Below, piece after piece: positions 17,588-26,536 of a DNA stretch of 64,000 nucleotides; the stretch's first letter is position 1, and every line of letters begins with the position of its first letter. The DNA lies in assembly GCA_049568075.1 (NCBI GenBank), contig CP144911.1; one strand, written 5' to 3'. A program made the translations under genes and the position numbers. This DNA is from Gottfriedia sp049568075. Its GTDB lineage: Bacteria > Bacillota > Bacilli > Bacillales > Bacillaceae_G. The notes beneath the pieces were generated by a model. The model searched no databases. It was not told the DNA's origin and was given only the letters and a program-made list of their open reading frames with translations.

Positions 17588-18553
17588 GTGATTACAATGG
17601 TAAATATGCAAAAAGTGATAGTCATCGTTGGTCCTACAGCGGTAGGGAAAACAAAACTAAGTATTGAACTTGCAAAAGCTGTTGATGGAGAAATCATTAA
17701 TGGTGATGCAACACAGGTTTATAAAGAATTAAATATTGGAGCAGCTAAAATTACAGAAGAAGAAAAGGAAGGAATTCCCCATCATTTAATTGATTTCCTT
17801 GATCCAAAAGATTCTTTTACAGTTGCTGATTTTCAAACTTTAGCTAGAGAGAAAATTAAAGAAATAGCTAATCGAGGTAAAATTCCAATTATTGTTGGTG
17901 GTACTGGATTATATATCCAAAGTGTATTAACTAAATATGAATTTGCGGAGCAAGAAGGTGATGAGCTTTTAAGAAACCAATTAGAGGGTTTTGCGATGGC
18001 TTTTGGTAATAAAGCATTACATGATCAATTAAAAGAAATTGATCCAGAAAGTGCAAAGCAAATACATATGAATAATGTCAGAAGAGTAATCCGTGCAATT
18101 GAAGTTTTCAAACTAACGGGACAAAAATTTTCAGAGACCGCATTTAAAAAAGAGCCAGAGTATTTATATGATGCAGAAATAATCGGATTATCGATGGAAC
18201 GAGAGCTACTATACAATCGAATTAATTTACGAGTTGATCTAATGTTGGAAGAAGGACTAGTAGCTGAAGCAAAAATGCTCTACGACAAAGGTATTCGAAA
18301 TTGTCAATCTGTGCAAGCGATTGGCTATAAAGAGCTTTACGATTATTTTGATGGAATCTTAACAAAAGAGGAAGCAATCGATCTAATTAAACAAAGCTCA
18401 AGAAGGTATGCAAAAAGGCAAATGACGTGGTTTAGAAATAAAATGAACATCCATTGGTTTGATATGGATGGACATAATTTTGATATAAAAAAACTGGAAA
18501 TTTTAGCTATACTTGAAGGAAAGGGCTATTTCATCTCGAATAAATATATGTAG
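17588..18553 (+). CDS. miaA: tRNA dimethylallyltransferase
   Basis: Transfers a dimethylallyl group to N6 of A37 in tRNAs reading UNN codons. The protein has 321 residues, normal for the family. The P-loop is IVGPTAVGKTKLS at the N-terminus, the DMAPP-site INGDATQVYKELNIG follows (family proteins usually show D-S/A-x-Q-V-Y here), and IPIIVGGTGLYIQ and RRVIRAIEVFKLTG are typical. The GTG at 17588 is 6 bases after AAAGGCG; an ATG at 17597 is the alternative. hfq follows after 23 bases, the usual miaA-hfq operon order. Confidence 0.95.
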   Translation: MITMVNMQKVIVIVGPTAVGKTKLSIELAKAVDGEIINGDATQVYKELNIGAAKITEEEKEGIPHHLIDFLDPKDSFTVADFQTLAREKIKEIANRGKIPIIVGGTGLYIQSVLTKYEFAEQEGDELLRNQLEGFAMAFGNKALHDQLKEIDPESAKQIHMNNVRRVIRAIEVFKLTGQKFSETAFKKEPEYLYDAEIIGLSMERELLYNRINLRVDLMLEEGLVAEAKMLYDKGIRNCQSVQAIGYKELYDYFDGILTKEEAIDLIKQSSRRYAKRQMTWFRNKMNIHWFDMDGHNFDIKKLEILAILEGKGYFISNKYM

Positions 18554-18576
18554 AGGTAGAAGAGGAGGAAAAGGAC

Positions 18577-18798
18577 ATGAAAACATCAATCAACATTCAA
18601 GACCAGTTCTTAAACCAATTACGTAAAGACAATCTAGCGGTTACAGTATTTTTACTAAATGGATTTCAAATCAAAGGTAAAGTAAAAAGCTTTGATAACT
18701 TTACGGTATTGTTAGATGTTGAAGGTAAACAACAATTAATATATAAACATGCAATTTCAACGTTTGTACCATCAAAAAATGTACAAATTGAAATGTAA
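18577..18798 (+). CDS. hfq: RNA chaperone Hfq
   Basis: A Sm-fold RNA-binding protein of 73 residues that forms hexamers. The Sm1 region is VTVFLLNGFQIKGKVKSFDNF and the Sm2 region ends in the Hfq hallmark YKHAISTFVP. Length and order behind miaA match other Bacillaceae. The AGGAGGAAAAGG site is strong. A clear terminator closes the operon. Confidence 0.97.
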   Translation: MKTSINIQDQFLNQLRKDNLAVTVFLLNGFQIKGKVKSFDNFTVLLDVEGKQQLIYKHAISTFVPSKNVQIEM

Positions 18799-18807
18799 AA
18801 TAAATTG

Positions 18808-18846
18808 AAAAAAGAGCATTGATCTTATGGTCAATGTTCTTTTTTA
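18808..18846 (+). terminator. Terminator of miaA-hfq
   Basis: AAAAAAGAGCATTGA and TCAATGTTCTTTTTT form a stem around TCTTATGG, ending in a T run. Confidence 0.85.
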
Positions 18847-18905
18847 ATTATGCTAGAAAGATTAAAGAAGATAATATTATTATGTAAACTAAAGGGAGGA
18901 ATCAA

Positions 18906-19532
18906 ATGTATGTCCCAAAAGAATTTAAAGAAACAGATTTCAATCAATTAATAGCCGAAATGAAGAAAAATAGCTTCGGAATATTATTATCGAATAATGA
19001 CGAGGCAAAAATAGAAGCAACTCATTTACCATTTATCATACGAGAAGACAAAGAGGATTTAATGATCATTACACATTTAGCTAAGTCAAATCCTCAATGG
19101 AAAACGATGAATGGAAATGAATGTTTAATCATCTTCCCAGGGCCACATGCATACGTTTCTGCTTCATGGTATGAAGAAAAAAATACAGTTTCGACTTGGA
19201 ACTATAAAGCAATCCATGCTTATGGAAAAGTAACAACAATTGAAAATAAGGATGAAATGAGACAAATCGTTTTAAAAACGACTGATTATTTTGAAAAAGG
19301 GCAATCAAAACCTTGGAAATACGAGGATCACACAGATTATGTTGAAAAATTACTTTCAGGCATTGTTTGTTTAAAAATTGAAGTAACAGAGTTAATTGGT
19401 AAAAAGAAATTAAGTCAAAATCATTCGATAAAGAGACGAGTAAAAGTGATTACAGCTTTGCAAAATGAAGAAAAATATTCTTCGAAAGAAATCGCAGAAC
19501 TGATGAAAGCAAAACTAAATACAAGTTCTTAA
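18906..19532 (+). CDS. paiB: FMN-binding negative transcriptional regulator, PaiB family
   Basis: A 208-residue split-barrel flavin-binding protein of the PaiB/FMN_bind_2 family; in B. subtilis PaiB is linked to repression of sporulation and protease genes. Family landmarks are MYVPKEFKETD at the N-terminus, ATHLPFII, HLAKSNPQW, FPGPHAYVSASWYEEK, VSTWNYKAIHAYGKV, and a C-terminal helical region with KKKLSQNHS. The site GGGAGG lies upstream. It sits alone between the hfq terminator and the convergent integrase-like gene. No paiA partner is visible. Confidence 0.88.
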   Translation: MYVPKEFKETDFNQLIAEMKKNSFGILLSNNDEAKIEATHLPFIIREDKEDLMIITHLAKSNPQWKTMNGNECLIIFPGPHAYVSASWYEEKNTVSTWNYKAIHAYGKVTTIENKDEMRQIVLKTTDYFEKGQSKPWKYEDHTDYVEKLLSGIVCLKIEVTELIGKKKLSQNHSIKRRVKVITALQNEEKYSSKEIAELMKAKLNTSS

Positions 19533-19561
19533 AAAGAAGTTATCTACAATAAAATAAGGAG

Positions 19562-19596
19562 GGAGTTATGATGAACGAAATCATAACTCCTTTTTA
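19562..19596 (+). terminator. Terminator of paiB
   Basis: GGAGTTATGAT (19562-19572) pairs with ATCATAACTCC (19580-19590), followed by TTTTTATTT. The right arm overlaps the end of the convergent integrase-like gene. Confidence 0.75.
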
Positions 19597-20579
19597 TTTG
19601 GGCGTTCATTTTCTTGAAAAAATAGAAAGTATCGTTTTAAAGAAACGGAGGTCTTTAATCCAACTAAATGCTGAATATCTTCCACTAATAATCCCTCTTT
19701 TATTTTCCGTAGAATAAAAGTGTTTCTTAAATGTTGTGAGCAAAGTCCTTTTCTAAGCCCAGCTCTTTTAACTTCCAATCTAAGCATTTTTTGAAATGCA
19801 ATTTCAGTTAGAGCTTTCGGTGAATCTGTATCGTATACCCAATGGAACGTCATGCGGTTAAAATCAAATGCAACAAAGAGCGGATGAGTTGAATGATAGT
19901 GGGGTCTTACGGGCTCGGGTATCGTGACAAAATAATTATATAATAGTACTCGGTCTTCTTTTGTAAGAATAATTGTTCTTTTAGTACCTTCCTTGCTATG
20001 GACAACAAGTTCATTTAAAGCGAAGTTAATGTCTCTCATTTGTAAATCAATTAATTCCTTTAAAGTCAGTCCATAATACAGCATAAAACGAATCATAATT
20101 TCGTTGCGATCCATTAAAAATGATCTAGCTTTTAATTGCTTTTCAGACAAATCTGTCGTGGATTGAACGATTGACAGCAATTTTTTTGCTTCTTCTTCTG
20201 AGATAAAATCGTCCGTTGAAAGAGCGCGTGAAGGACCTGCTAAATAGTTTGTGAATGGAATGATATTCTCGATTGAAGAATTATTAGAATGTAAAAATTT
20301 ATAAAATTGATTTAGTACAACATAAATTCGATGCATCGTTTTCTCATTATATCCACGTTGAGAAGTTAAATAATAGAAATAATCATTAAATTCTTGAACT
20401 TGTAATGTACTAAAGCTGTCATTAACTTTTTTAAAATAACGGAAACATTCTTCTAAATCATAGCAATAACGCTTAATAGTAGATTCTTTTCTTCCTTTAC
20501 TATTTAAGTGAGAGGCAAATTGCAAGATGACATCAGGTAAAGTAGAAGTCGTTAAGTTTGGGATCGTCAAATTTATCAA
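19581..20579 (-). CDS. Tyrosine recombinase-fold protein with degraded active site
   Basis: A 332-residue protein with the full layout of a phage-type integrase: an N-terminal SAM-like core-binding domain (about 15-120, FASHLNSKGRKESTIKRYC) and a catalytic domain. The active-site positions are mostly lost. Arg I in the usual GLR.SEL motif is GLTLKEL, the HxLR box reads SQHLRNTF with Gln in the His place, and the later His is a leucine (LVGLKTS). The second Arg and the Tyr (LKRYF) remain. The frame is intact and no att sites or phage genes flank it, so it looks like a kept protein with a non-recombinase role. It lies between paiB and spoVK. Confidence 0.75.
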   Translation of the reverse strand: MINLTIPNLTTSTLPDVILQFASHLNSKGRKESTIKRYCYDLEECFRYFKKVNDSFSTLQVQEFNDYFYYLTSQRGYNEKTMHRIYVVLNQFYKFLHSNNSSIENIIPFTNYLAGPSRALSTDDFISEEEAKKLLSIVQSTTDLSEKQLKARSFLMDRNEIMIRFMLYYGLTLKELIDLQMRDINFALNELVVHSKEGTKRTIILTKEDRVLLYNYFVTIPEPVRPHYHSTHPLFVAFDFNRMTFHWVYDTDSPKALTEIAFQKMLRLEVKRAGLRKGLCSQHLRNTFILRKIKEGLLVEDIQHLVGLKTSVSLKRYFLFFQENERPNKKEL

Positions 20580-20830
20580 CTCTTCTCTTTTTCTCTCATT
20601 ATATCAAATAAGTTAATAGAATTTAGTAAAATTTAGCAATCTTATCCATTTAACAGTTTGTCTGGAGAATAAAAGTTTTGAAATGAATTGTTCGTACATA
20701 TAATAGTAAAAAACTTATTTAGTTAAATACTTTCAAAAGCGCATAAAACGAACTGTAATCTTATTTCTCGTGGAGTGCTTACCTATAGATACTAAAAAAA
20801 ATGTTCGACAGAATAAGAGAGGTGTCATGT

Positions 20831-21778
20831 TTGGAGCAGCCAATTCGTTTAAAAGATAACGGCCAAATAAATGTTGTACTTAATACAGTGAAAAGGGGAG
20901 AAGTTTCTCCAAATCCAAGTATCGAATCAGTGAAACAGCCTAAACATGAGTTATTAATTGAAATAGAGGATCAATTAAGACATTTAATTGGCATGGAAGA
21001 AATAAAAAAAATGATTCATGAAATTTATGCTTGGATATTTATTAATAAAAAAAGAGAAGAATTAAACTTAAAAGCTGAAAAACAAGTATTGCATATGTTG
21101 TTTAAAGGGAATCCAGGAACTGGAAAAACAACTGTTGCTAGGATTATTGGTCAATTATTTTTGAAAATGGGTGTATTGTCCAAAGGCCACTTAATTGAAG
21201 CAGAAAGAGCTGATTTAGTCGGAGAATACATTGGTCACACTGCTCAAAAAACTAGAGATTTAGTAAAAAAAGCAAATGGTGGGATTCTTTTTATAGATGA
21301 GGCTTACTCACTTGGCCGTGGTGGGGAAAAGGATTTCGGAAAAGAAGCGATTGATACACTTGTTAAACATATGGAAGATAAACATGGCGACTTTGTACTA
21401 ATATTAGCCGGCTATTCTTCCGAAATGGATTATTTCTTAAGTTTGAATCCTGGACTAAAATCAAGATTTCCATTCATTTTAGAATTCCAGGATTATTCAG
21501 TAAAGGAGCTTCTAGATATATCAAAAAAAATGTTTGTTGACCGAGAATATATTCTATCTCGGGAAGCGGAATACCGATTAAGAGACTTTATCCAAAAGGC
21601 AAAACTTGAAAATCGTGCTCATTTTAGCAATGGGCGATTTGTCCGTAATATTGTTGAAAAATCGATTAGGACACAAGCATCAAGATTAGTATCTGAGACC
21701 GAATTTAATCGAGAAATATTAATGAGGATAGAAGAAAAAGACCTATTTACTACAGAGAAAATCGATTCAATTAATTGA
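20831..21778 (+). CDS. spoVK: Stage V sporulation protein K, AAA+ ATPase
   Basis: A CbxX/CfqX-type AAA+ ATPase needed for spore maturation in B. subtilis. Walker A is GNPGTGKTTVARIIG, Walker B is GILFIDEAYSL, and LVGEYIGHTAQKTRDLV and SRFPFILEF are strongly conserved. The N-terminal NGQINVVLN also matches B. subtilis SpoVK (from memory). The TTG at 20831 has AGAGAGGTG 7 bases upstream and gives 315 residues; the ATG at 20801 lacks a site. Sporulation sigma control is expected, but I could not pick a convincing sigma-E or sigma-K promoter by eye. hflX lies further downstream, as in other bacilli, with corA and a TRIC gene inserted in reverse. Confidence 0.93.
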   Translation: MEQPIRLKDNGQINVVLNTVKRGEVSPNPSIESVKQPKHELLIEIEDQLRHLIGMEEIKKMIHEIYAWIFINKKREELNLKAEKQVLHMLFKGNPGTGKTTVARIIGQLFLKMGVLSKGHLIEAERADLVGEYIGHTAQKTRDLVKKANGGILFIDEAYSLGRGGEKDFGKEAIDTLVKHMEDKHGDFVLILAGYSSEMDYFLSLNPGLKSRFPFILEFQDYSVKELLDISKKMFVDREYILSREAEYRLRDFIQKAKLENRAHFSNGRFVRNIVEKSIRTQASRLVSETEFNREILMRIEEKDLFTTEKIDSIN

Positions 21779-21786
21779 ACGATTAT

Positions 21787-22743
21787 CTATTTTATCTGGT
21801 GCTTTCTACCCCACCAACCTTTAACGTTAAAATAAATTGAAATAATGACCCCAATTAAAATGTTAAGGACAATACAATATAAATAACCATATTTCCAGTT
21901 TAATTCAGGCATATTTACAAAATTCATGCCATAAAATCCTGCGATAAAGGACATCGGTAAAAAAATGGCACTTATGAGTGTTAAAGTTTTCATAATATCA
22001 TTTGTCCGGTCAGATTTTAAGGACATTTGCAGTTCTATAATACCTCCCATACTTTCTTTAAAATTATCAAGGGCATTAATAATACGCTCATAGTTCTCTT
22101 TCAATTCGTTAAAATAAAAACCTGCATCCTGACTTAAGAAAGGAAAATCTGCTTCTACAATTTGGGTAATGACATTTACTTGCGGTTCTACAAGCTGTCT
22201 TAAATCTTGAAGCTGAACTTTCCAATTGAAAATTTTCTGATCTAAATCCTTTCGAAATGGGTCATTAAACAAGTCTCGTTCAATTTCTTCAATCTCATTT
22301 GCAAACCGATCAATCGAGATAAGGAACTTCTCAATAACTTCGTGGAAAATTTGATATAAAACATGACCAGCATGGTCTACTTTTATATAATTTTGACTGA
22401 ATTCCTGAGTTACATATTTGAATAAATCTATTTCATGATCTTCTATATATGAAATAATTAAATTACTGCAAACTAGAATATTTATTTTTGTTGGTTTAAA
22501 TAATTTAGTTAAGGCATAAAGGGAAAGGATTGCCTCGTTTTTAAAGATATTTATTCTTGGCTTATGCTCACTATGTAGAAGTTTCTTTTTTGCTAAAGGA
22601 TGAATATCCAAGCTTTCAATAATTGTAGTTAACTCATCAAAGGAATTATTATTGAAGTGATACCAAAGAATTTCATCTTTAATTGGAAGCAAAAATTCAT
22701 CAATTGTTTCGACAGAATGATTTGTAATATTATATCTCTTCAA
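21787..22743 (-). CDS. corA: CorA-family magnesium/divalent cation channel
   Basis: A pentameric Mg2+/Co2+ channel of 318 residues. It has a large cytoplasmic N-terminal domain, a long stalk helix, and two C-terminal membrane helices (TLISAIFLPMSFIAGFYGMNF, then YLYCIVLNILIGVIISIYF). The signature GMN is in FYGMNFVNMPELNW. The stop is 9 bases from the convergent spoVK stop. The leader of about 180 bases contains a small hairpin at 22810 but no M-box that I can recognise. Confidence 0.92.
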   Translation of the reverse strand: MKRYNITNHSVETIDEFLLPIKDEILWYHFNNNSFDELTTIIESLDIHPLAKKKLLHSEHKPRINIFKNEAILSLYALTKLFKPTKINILVCSNLIISYIEDHEIDLFKYVTQEFSQNYIKVDHAGHVLYQIFHEVIEKFLISIDRFANEIEEIERDLFNDPFRKDLDQKIFNWKVQLQDLRQLVEPQVNVITQIVEADFPFLSQDAGFYFNELKENYERIINALDNFKESMGGIIELQMSLKSDRTNDIMKTLTLISAIFLPMSFIAGFYGMNFVNMPELNWKYGYLYCIVLNILIGVIISIYFNVKGWWGRKHQIK

Positions 22744-22809
22744 ATGAAATTCCTCCTTTAAATAAAATTTCTAAAATAGTGTTGGCAAGTATAGGTAAAT
22801 TATGTGAAG

Positions 22810-22839
22810 AAAACAAACGCTTTTTTGGGTTTGTTTTTT
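22810..22839 (-). terminator. Hairpin in the corA leader region
   Basis: AAAACAAAC (22810-22818) pairs with GTTTGTTTT (22829-22837). It lies in the 236-base gap between the TRIC gene and corA. It may be a back-up terminator for the TRIC transcript or a leader hairpin of corA. Confidence 0.35.
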
Positions 22840-22927
22840 CGTGGTAATGAAACAGGAGACTACTAATGTTTGTTGCAAAGAAGCGAAAGAGCTGAGGGAG
22901 AATAATTACTAATTTGTCATACAATAT

Positions 22928-22968
22928 AAAAAAAACAAACCATCATTTTAAAAGGTTTGTTTTTATTG
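22928..22968 (-). terminator. Terminator of the TRIC gene
   Basis: Read on the minus strand, AAAAACAAACC pairs with GGTTTGTTTT around a 12-base AT loop and runs into a T stretch just downstream of the TRIC gene. Confidence 0.75.
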
Positions 22969-22979
22969 GACTTATTTAT

Positions 22980-23627
22980 TTAATTTAATTTTTGAGTGTT
23001 TGATTCGTCTAAACTAACTGTAGAGCCTTTAAATGATCTTTTTGGTAGACTCCAATTATAATGTACAGATAATAGTCTAAGTAGAACAATAACAATGAAT
23101 AGGAATAAAAGTTCAAATTTTGTATCAACAAATTTATTTCCAATTAAAACGCCTACAAGTATTGCCCAAAAAGCATAAACTTCTGAATGTAATACCATTG
23201 GTTTTCTTTTTGCAAGTAGATCTCGTACGATTCCGCCACCGATTCCAGTTAAGACAGATGCTACAATAACAGCGCTAACTGGTAATTTTAATTCCATGGC
23301 ATAATTTGCACCGAGAATTGCAAAAGCGGATAAACCGATTGAATCGAATAAAATATCTAATTTTTTAAATGGTTTATTTGATAATTGCGGAAAGAAAAAG
23401 ATAATTGTCATCGCAACTAAAGCAATTGTAAAATTTGTTGTTTGATTCCATAAATAGTTAATTGGATAACCTATTAATAGATTACGTAATGCACCGCCAC
23501 CAAAGGCTGTAGCAAAGCCCAGAATATAGACACCAAATAAATCGTAGTCTTCTTCCATCGCAACTACTGCACCACTTAATGCAAAGGAAATAGTACCAAT
23601 AATGCTAAATAAATCCCATGTTTCCAA
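22980..23627 (-). CDS. Trimeric intracellular cation channel family protein (TRIC, UPF0126)
   Basis: A 215-residue membrane protein with seven predicted helices and two copies of the family repeat. These show as FGVYILGFATAFGGGALRNLL in the first half and AVIVASVLTGIGGGIVRDLL in the second; the GGG-RD/N-L kink motif marks prokaryotic TRIC channels. It probably conducts K+ or Na+ (family knowledge). It is transcribed away from hflX and towards corA and ends in its own terminator. Confidence 0.9.
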   Translation of the reverse strand: METWDLFSIIGTISFALSGAVVAMEEDYDLFGVYILGFATAFGGGALRNLLIGYPINYLWNQTTNFTIALVAMTIIFFFPQLSNKPFKKLDILFDSIGLSAFAILGANYAMELKLPVSAVIVASVLTGIGGGIVRDLLAKRKPMVLHSEVYAFWAILVGVLIGNKFVDTKFELLFLFIVIVLLRLLSVHYNWSLPKRSFKGSTVSLDESNTQKLN

Positions 23628-23750
23628 AAAGCAATTCCCCCGCCCTGAATAAAAAGATGAAAAATAGTCCAGATATCATTATAATAAAGAGACAGTTAAG
23701 AGTAAAGAATATTTATTGCTTAGAATTGGTTAAAGAAAAGGTGGAATTTT

Positions 23751-25019
23751 GTGTCGAATGAAATGAGAGAAAAAGCCATTTTAGTTGGATGTCAGCTTCA
23801 AAATGTAGATGATGATCGTTTTAATTATTCATTGGATGAATTAGCATCACTTACGAAAACGGCAAATGGAGAAGTGGTTTTAATAACTTCACAAAAAAGA
23901 ACTAAATATCATCCAGCATTATACATAGGGACAGGTAAAGTAGAAGAGTTAGAGGCCGCAATTGCAGAGTTAGAACCTGATGTTGTTATTTTTAATAATG
24001 AACTGACTCCATCTCAAATTCGTAATTTATCTGCAAGATTAGAAAAAAGAGTAATTGACCGTACACAATTAATATTAGACATATTTGCACAGCGAGCGAA
24101 AACAAAAGAAGGTAAATTACAGGTTGAATTGGCTCAATTACAATATTTGATGCCAAGATTAGTTGGTCAAGGCACAGAGTTATCAAGACTTGGTGGAGGT
24201 ATTGGTACAAGAGGGCCTGGAGAAACAAAACTAGAATCTGATCGTCGTCATATTCGAAAACGTATTGATGATATTAAACAGCAATTAAACATAGTCGTTG
24301 AACATCGTAAACGTTATCGTGAGCGACGTAAGAAAAATGAAATGTTTCATATTTCGTTAGTAGGTTATACAAATGCAGGAAAATCAACGTTATTTAACCG
24401 ACTAACTAAATCTGATGTGTATGAACAAGATTTACTGTTTGCGACATTAGATCCTACAACAAGAAAATTTGTTTTATCAAATGGTATGACAACTTTACTA
24501 ACAGATACGGTTGGTTTTATTCAGGATTTACCAACTTCACTAATTGCTGCATTCCGTTCAACACTCGAAGAAGCAACGGAAGCAGATTTCATTCTTCATG
24601 TTGTCGATGCATCTCATGAAAATTATAAAAGTCATGAAGTAACAGTTTCTAAATTATTGAATGATTTAGATGTTGAAAATATTCCAATTTTAACTGTCTA
24701 TAATAAAATAGATCAAGTTCATGAGGACTTTGTACCGTCACCATCTGAAGGTTTTATTGAAATGAGTGCTTTAAATGAAGATGATTTAAGTAAATTACGT
24801 CAAAGAATTGAATTTGAATGTAAGCAGTATATGGAATATTTTGAGGCATTTGTACCAGCATACGAGGGCAAATTGATTCATGAAATCAAAAAATTAACGA
24901 TGATACAATCAATCAACTTTAATGAAGAAGCAGAAATCTATCAAATTACTGGTTACGTTTTCAAGGAACATTCAATTTATGATACAGTTAGAAGATATAG
25001 AATACATAAGGAGCAATAA
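23751..25019 (+). CDS. hflX: Ribosome-associated GTPase HflX
   Basis: A translation-factor-class GTPase of 422 residues that splits stalled 70S ribosomes. The N-terminal HflX domain has ALYIGTGKVEELEAAI and the glycine-rich loop RLGGGIGTRGPGETKLE. The G domain has G1 LVGYTNAGKSTLFN, G3 DTVGFIQDLP and G4 YNKID. GTG start at 23751 with AAAGGTGGA upstream. ynbB starts 3 bases after the stop, so the two are co-transcribed, as in B. subtilis ynbA-ynbB. Confidence 0.95.
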   Translation: MSNEMREKAILVGCQLQNVDDDRFNYSLDELASLTKTANGEVVLITSQKRTKYHPALYIGTGKVEELEAAIAELEPDVVIFNNELTPSQIRNLSARLEKRVIDRTQLILDIFAQRAKTKEGKLQVELAQLQYLMPRLVGQGTELSRLGGGIGTRGPGETKLESDRRHIRKRIDDIKQQLNIVVEHRKRYRERRKKNEMFHISLVGYTNAGKSTLFNRLTKSDVYEQDLLFATLDPTTRKFVLSNGMTTLLTDTVGFIQDLPTSLIAAFRSTLEEATEADFILHVVDASHENYKSHEVTVSKLLNDLDVENIPILTVYNKIDQVHEDFVPSPSEGFIEMSALNEDDLSKLRQRIEFECKQYMEYFEAFVPAYEGKLIHEIKKLTMIQSINFNEEAEIYQITGYVFKEHSIYDTVRRYRIHKEQ

Positions 25020-25022
25020 TCA

Positions 25023-26294
25023 ATGCTAGAATTTTTATCAAACGGGGAAAAAATTGCACCATTAGTGGCAGATGTTGAAAAATTAATTTCAGAAGCCCAT
25101 AAAGAGATTGACGAAGTGATTGAGTATAACCAATTCAAAGTTTTACAAAGCTTTCGAAAGCATAAAGTGAGTGATAGTCATTTTATCCCAACAACTGGTT
25201 ATGGTTATGATGATATCGGAAGAGATACATTAGAGGAAATTTTTGCAGATGTTTTAGGTGGAGAAGCTGGTTTAGTAAGACCGCAAATCATTTCTGGAAC
25301 CCATGCAATTTCAACTGCTTTATTTGGCGTACTAAGACCAGGAGATGAGCTTTTATATATTACCGGGAAGCCATACGATACATTAGAAGAAATCGTAGGG
25401 ATACGTGGAGAAAGTGGAAATGGCTCATTAAAAGACTTTGGGATTGGATATGAATCAATCGAATTAGTAAATGACGAACGAATCAATTATGAAAAAGTAG
25501 CAAATAAAATGACAAGTAATACGAAAGTAATCGGTATTCAGCGTTCAAAAGGATACGGAACAAGACCTTCATATACAATTGAACAAATTAAAGAGATGAT
25601 TGATTTTGTAAAAGAGATTGATCCAAATGTCATTGTTTTTGTAGATAATTGCTATGGTGAGTTTGTTGAAAAACTTGAGCCATGCCATGTAGGAGCAGAT
25701 TTAATGGCAGGTTCATTAATTAAAAATCCTGGTGGTGGACTTGCCAAAACAGGTGGTTATATTGTAGGACGTAAAGATTTAGTTGAAAAATGTGGCTATC
25801 GTTTAACATCTCCAGGTATTGGACGTGAAGCTGGTGCTTCTCTTTATGCGTTACAAGATATGTATCATGGATTTTTTATGGCGCCACATATTACTGGTCA
25901 AGCATTAAAAGGTGCATTATTCACTGCAGCGTTCTTAGAAAAGCTTGGAATGAACACAAACCCTTCATGGGATGCAGTAAGAACTGATTTAATACAATCT
26001 GTTCAATTTGATGATAAAGAAAAAATGATCGCATTTTGTCAGGCAATTCAAGCGGCTTCACCAATCAATGCTCATTTTACGCCAACAGCAAACTATATGC
26101 CTGGATACGAAGATGATGTAATTATGGCAGCAGGGACATTTATCCAAGGTGCAAGTATTGAGTTAACAGCAGACGGTCCAATAAGAGCTCCATATGTTGT
26201 GTATGTACAAGGTGGTTTAACTTATGCTCATGTGAAAATCGCAATTTGCTCAGCAGTTAATTCTTTAATTGAAAAAAATCTATTAGAAATTTAA
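25023..26294 (+). CDS. ynbB: Methionine gamma-lyase family PLP protein (YnbB)
   Basis: A PLP enzyme of the Cys/Met-metabolism fold, often annotated as an aluminium resistance protein. It has 423 residues. TGYGYDDIGRDTLE, RPQIISGTHAIS, VFVDNCYGEFVE and the PLP lysine in GSLIKNPGGGLAKTGGY are clear family landmarks. The biochemical substrate is not established. It is translationally close to hflX and is followed by a strong terminator. In B. subtilis glnRA comes next; here it does not. Confidence 0.92.
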   Translation: MLEFLSNGEKIAPLVADVEKLISEAHKEIDEVIEYNQFKVLQSFRKHKVSDSHFIPTTGYGYDDIGRDTLEEIFADVLGGEAGLVRPQIISGTHAISTALFGVLRPGDELLYITGKPYDTLEEIVGIRGESGNGSLKDFGIGYESIELVNDERINYEKVANKMTSNTKVIGIQRSKGYGTRPSYTIEQIKEMIDFVKEIDPNVIVFVDNCYGEFVEKLEPCHVGADLMAGSLIKNPGGGLAKTGGYIVGRKDLVEKCGYRLTSPGIGREAGASLYALQDMYHGFFMAPHITGQALKGALFTAAFLEKLGMNTNPSWDAVRTDLIQSVQFDDKEKMIAFCQAIQAASPINAHFTPTANYMPGYEDDVIMAAGTFIQGASIELTADGPIRAPYVVYVQGGLTYAHVKIAICSAVNSLIEKNLLEI

Positions 26295-26297
26295 AAC

Positions 26298-26335
26298 AAA
26301 ATAGCTCATGACCTCTAGTCATGAGCTATTTTATA
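26298..26335 (+). terminator. Terminator of hflX-ynbB
   Basis: AAAATAGCTCATGAC pairs with GTCATGAGCTATTTT around CTCTA. Confidence 0.9.
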
Positions 26336-26536
26336 TATGAAAATAATTGGGGACTTACTTTCATAATGAAGAAGGTTCAATCTATCTTTATATCTTACAG
26401 GTTAATTCTTAAATTAACCTTAATACTATCATTAAAATTCGATAATAATTATCTAATATTGTATTAAGGTTAGGAATATGCGACTATATAGAAGTGTGTA
26501 AACAGCATAGATATAGTAATGAGCGGAGGAAAAACA

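Noticed and set aside
22744..22979. M-box Mg2+ riboswitch in the corA leader
   Set aside because: The leader is too short and lacks the multi-helix M-box pattern; only simple hairpins are seen.
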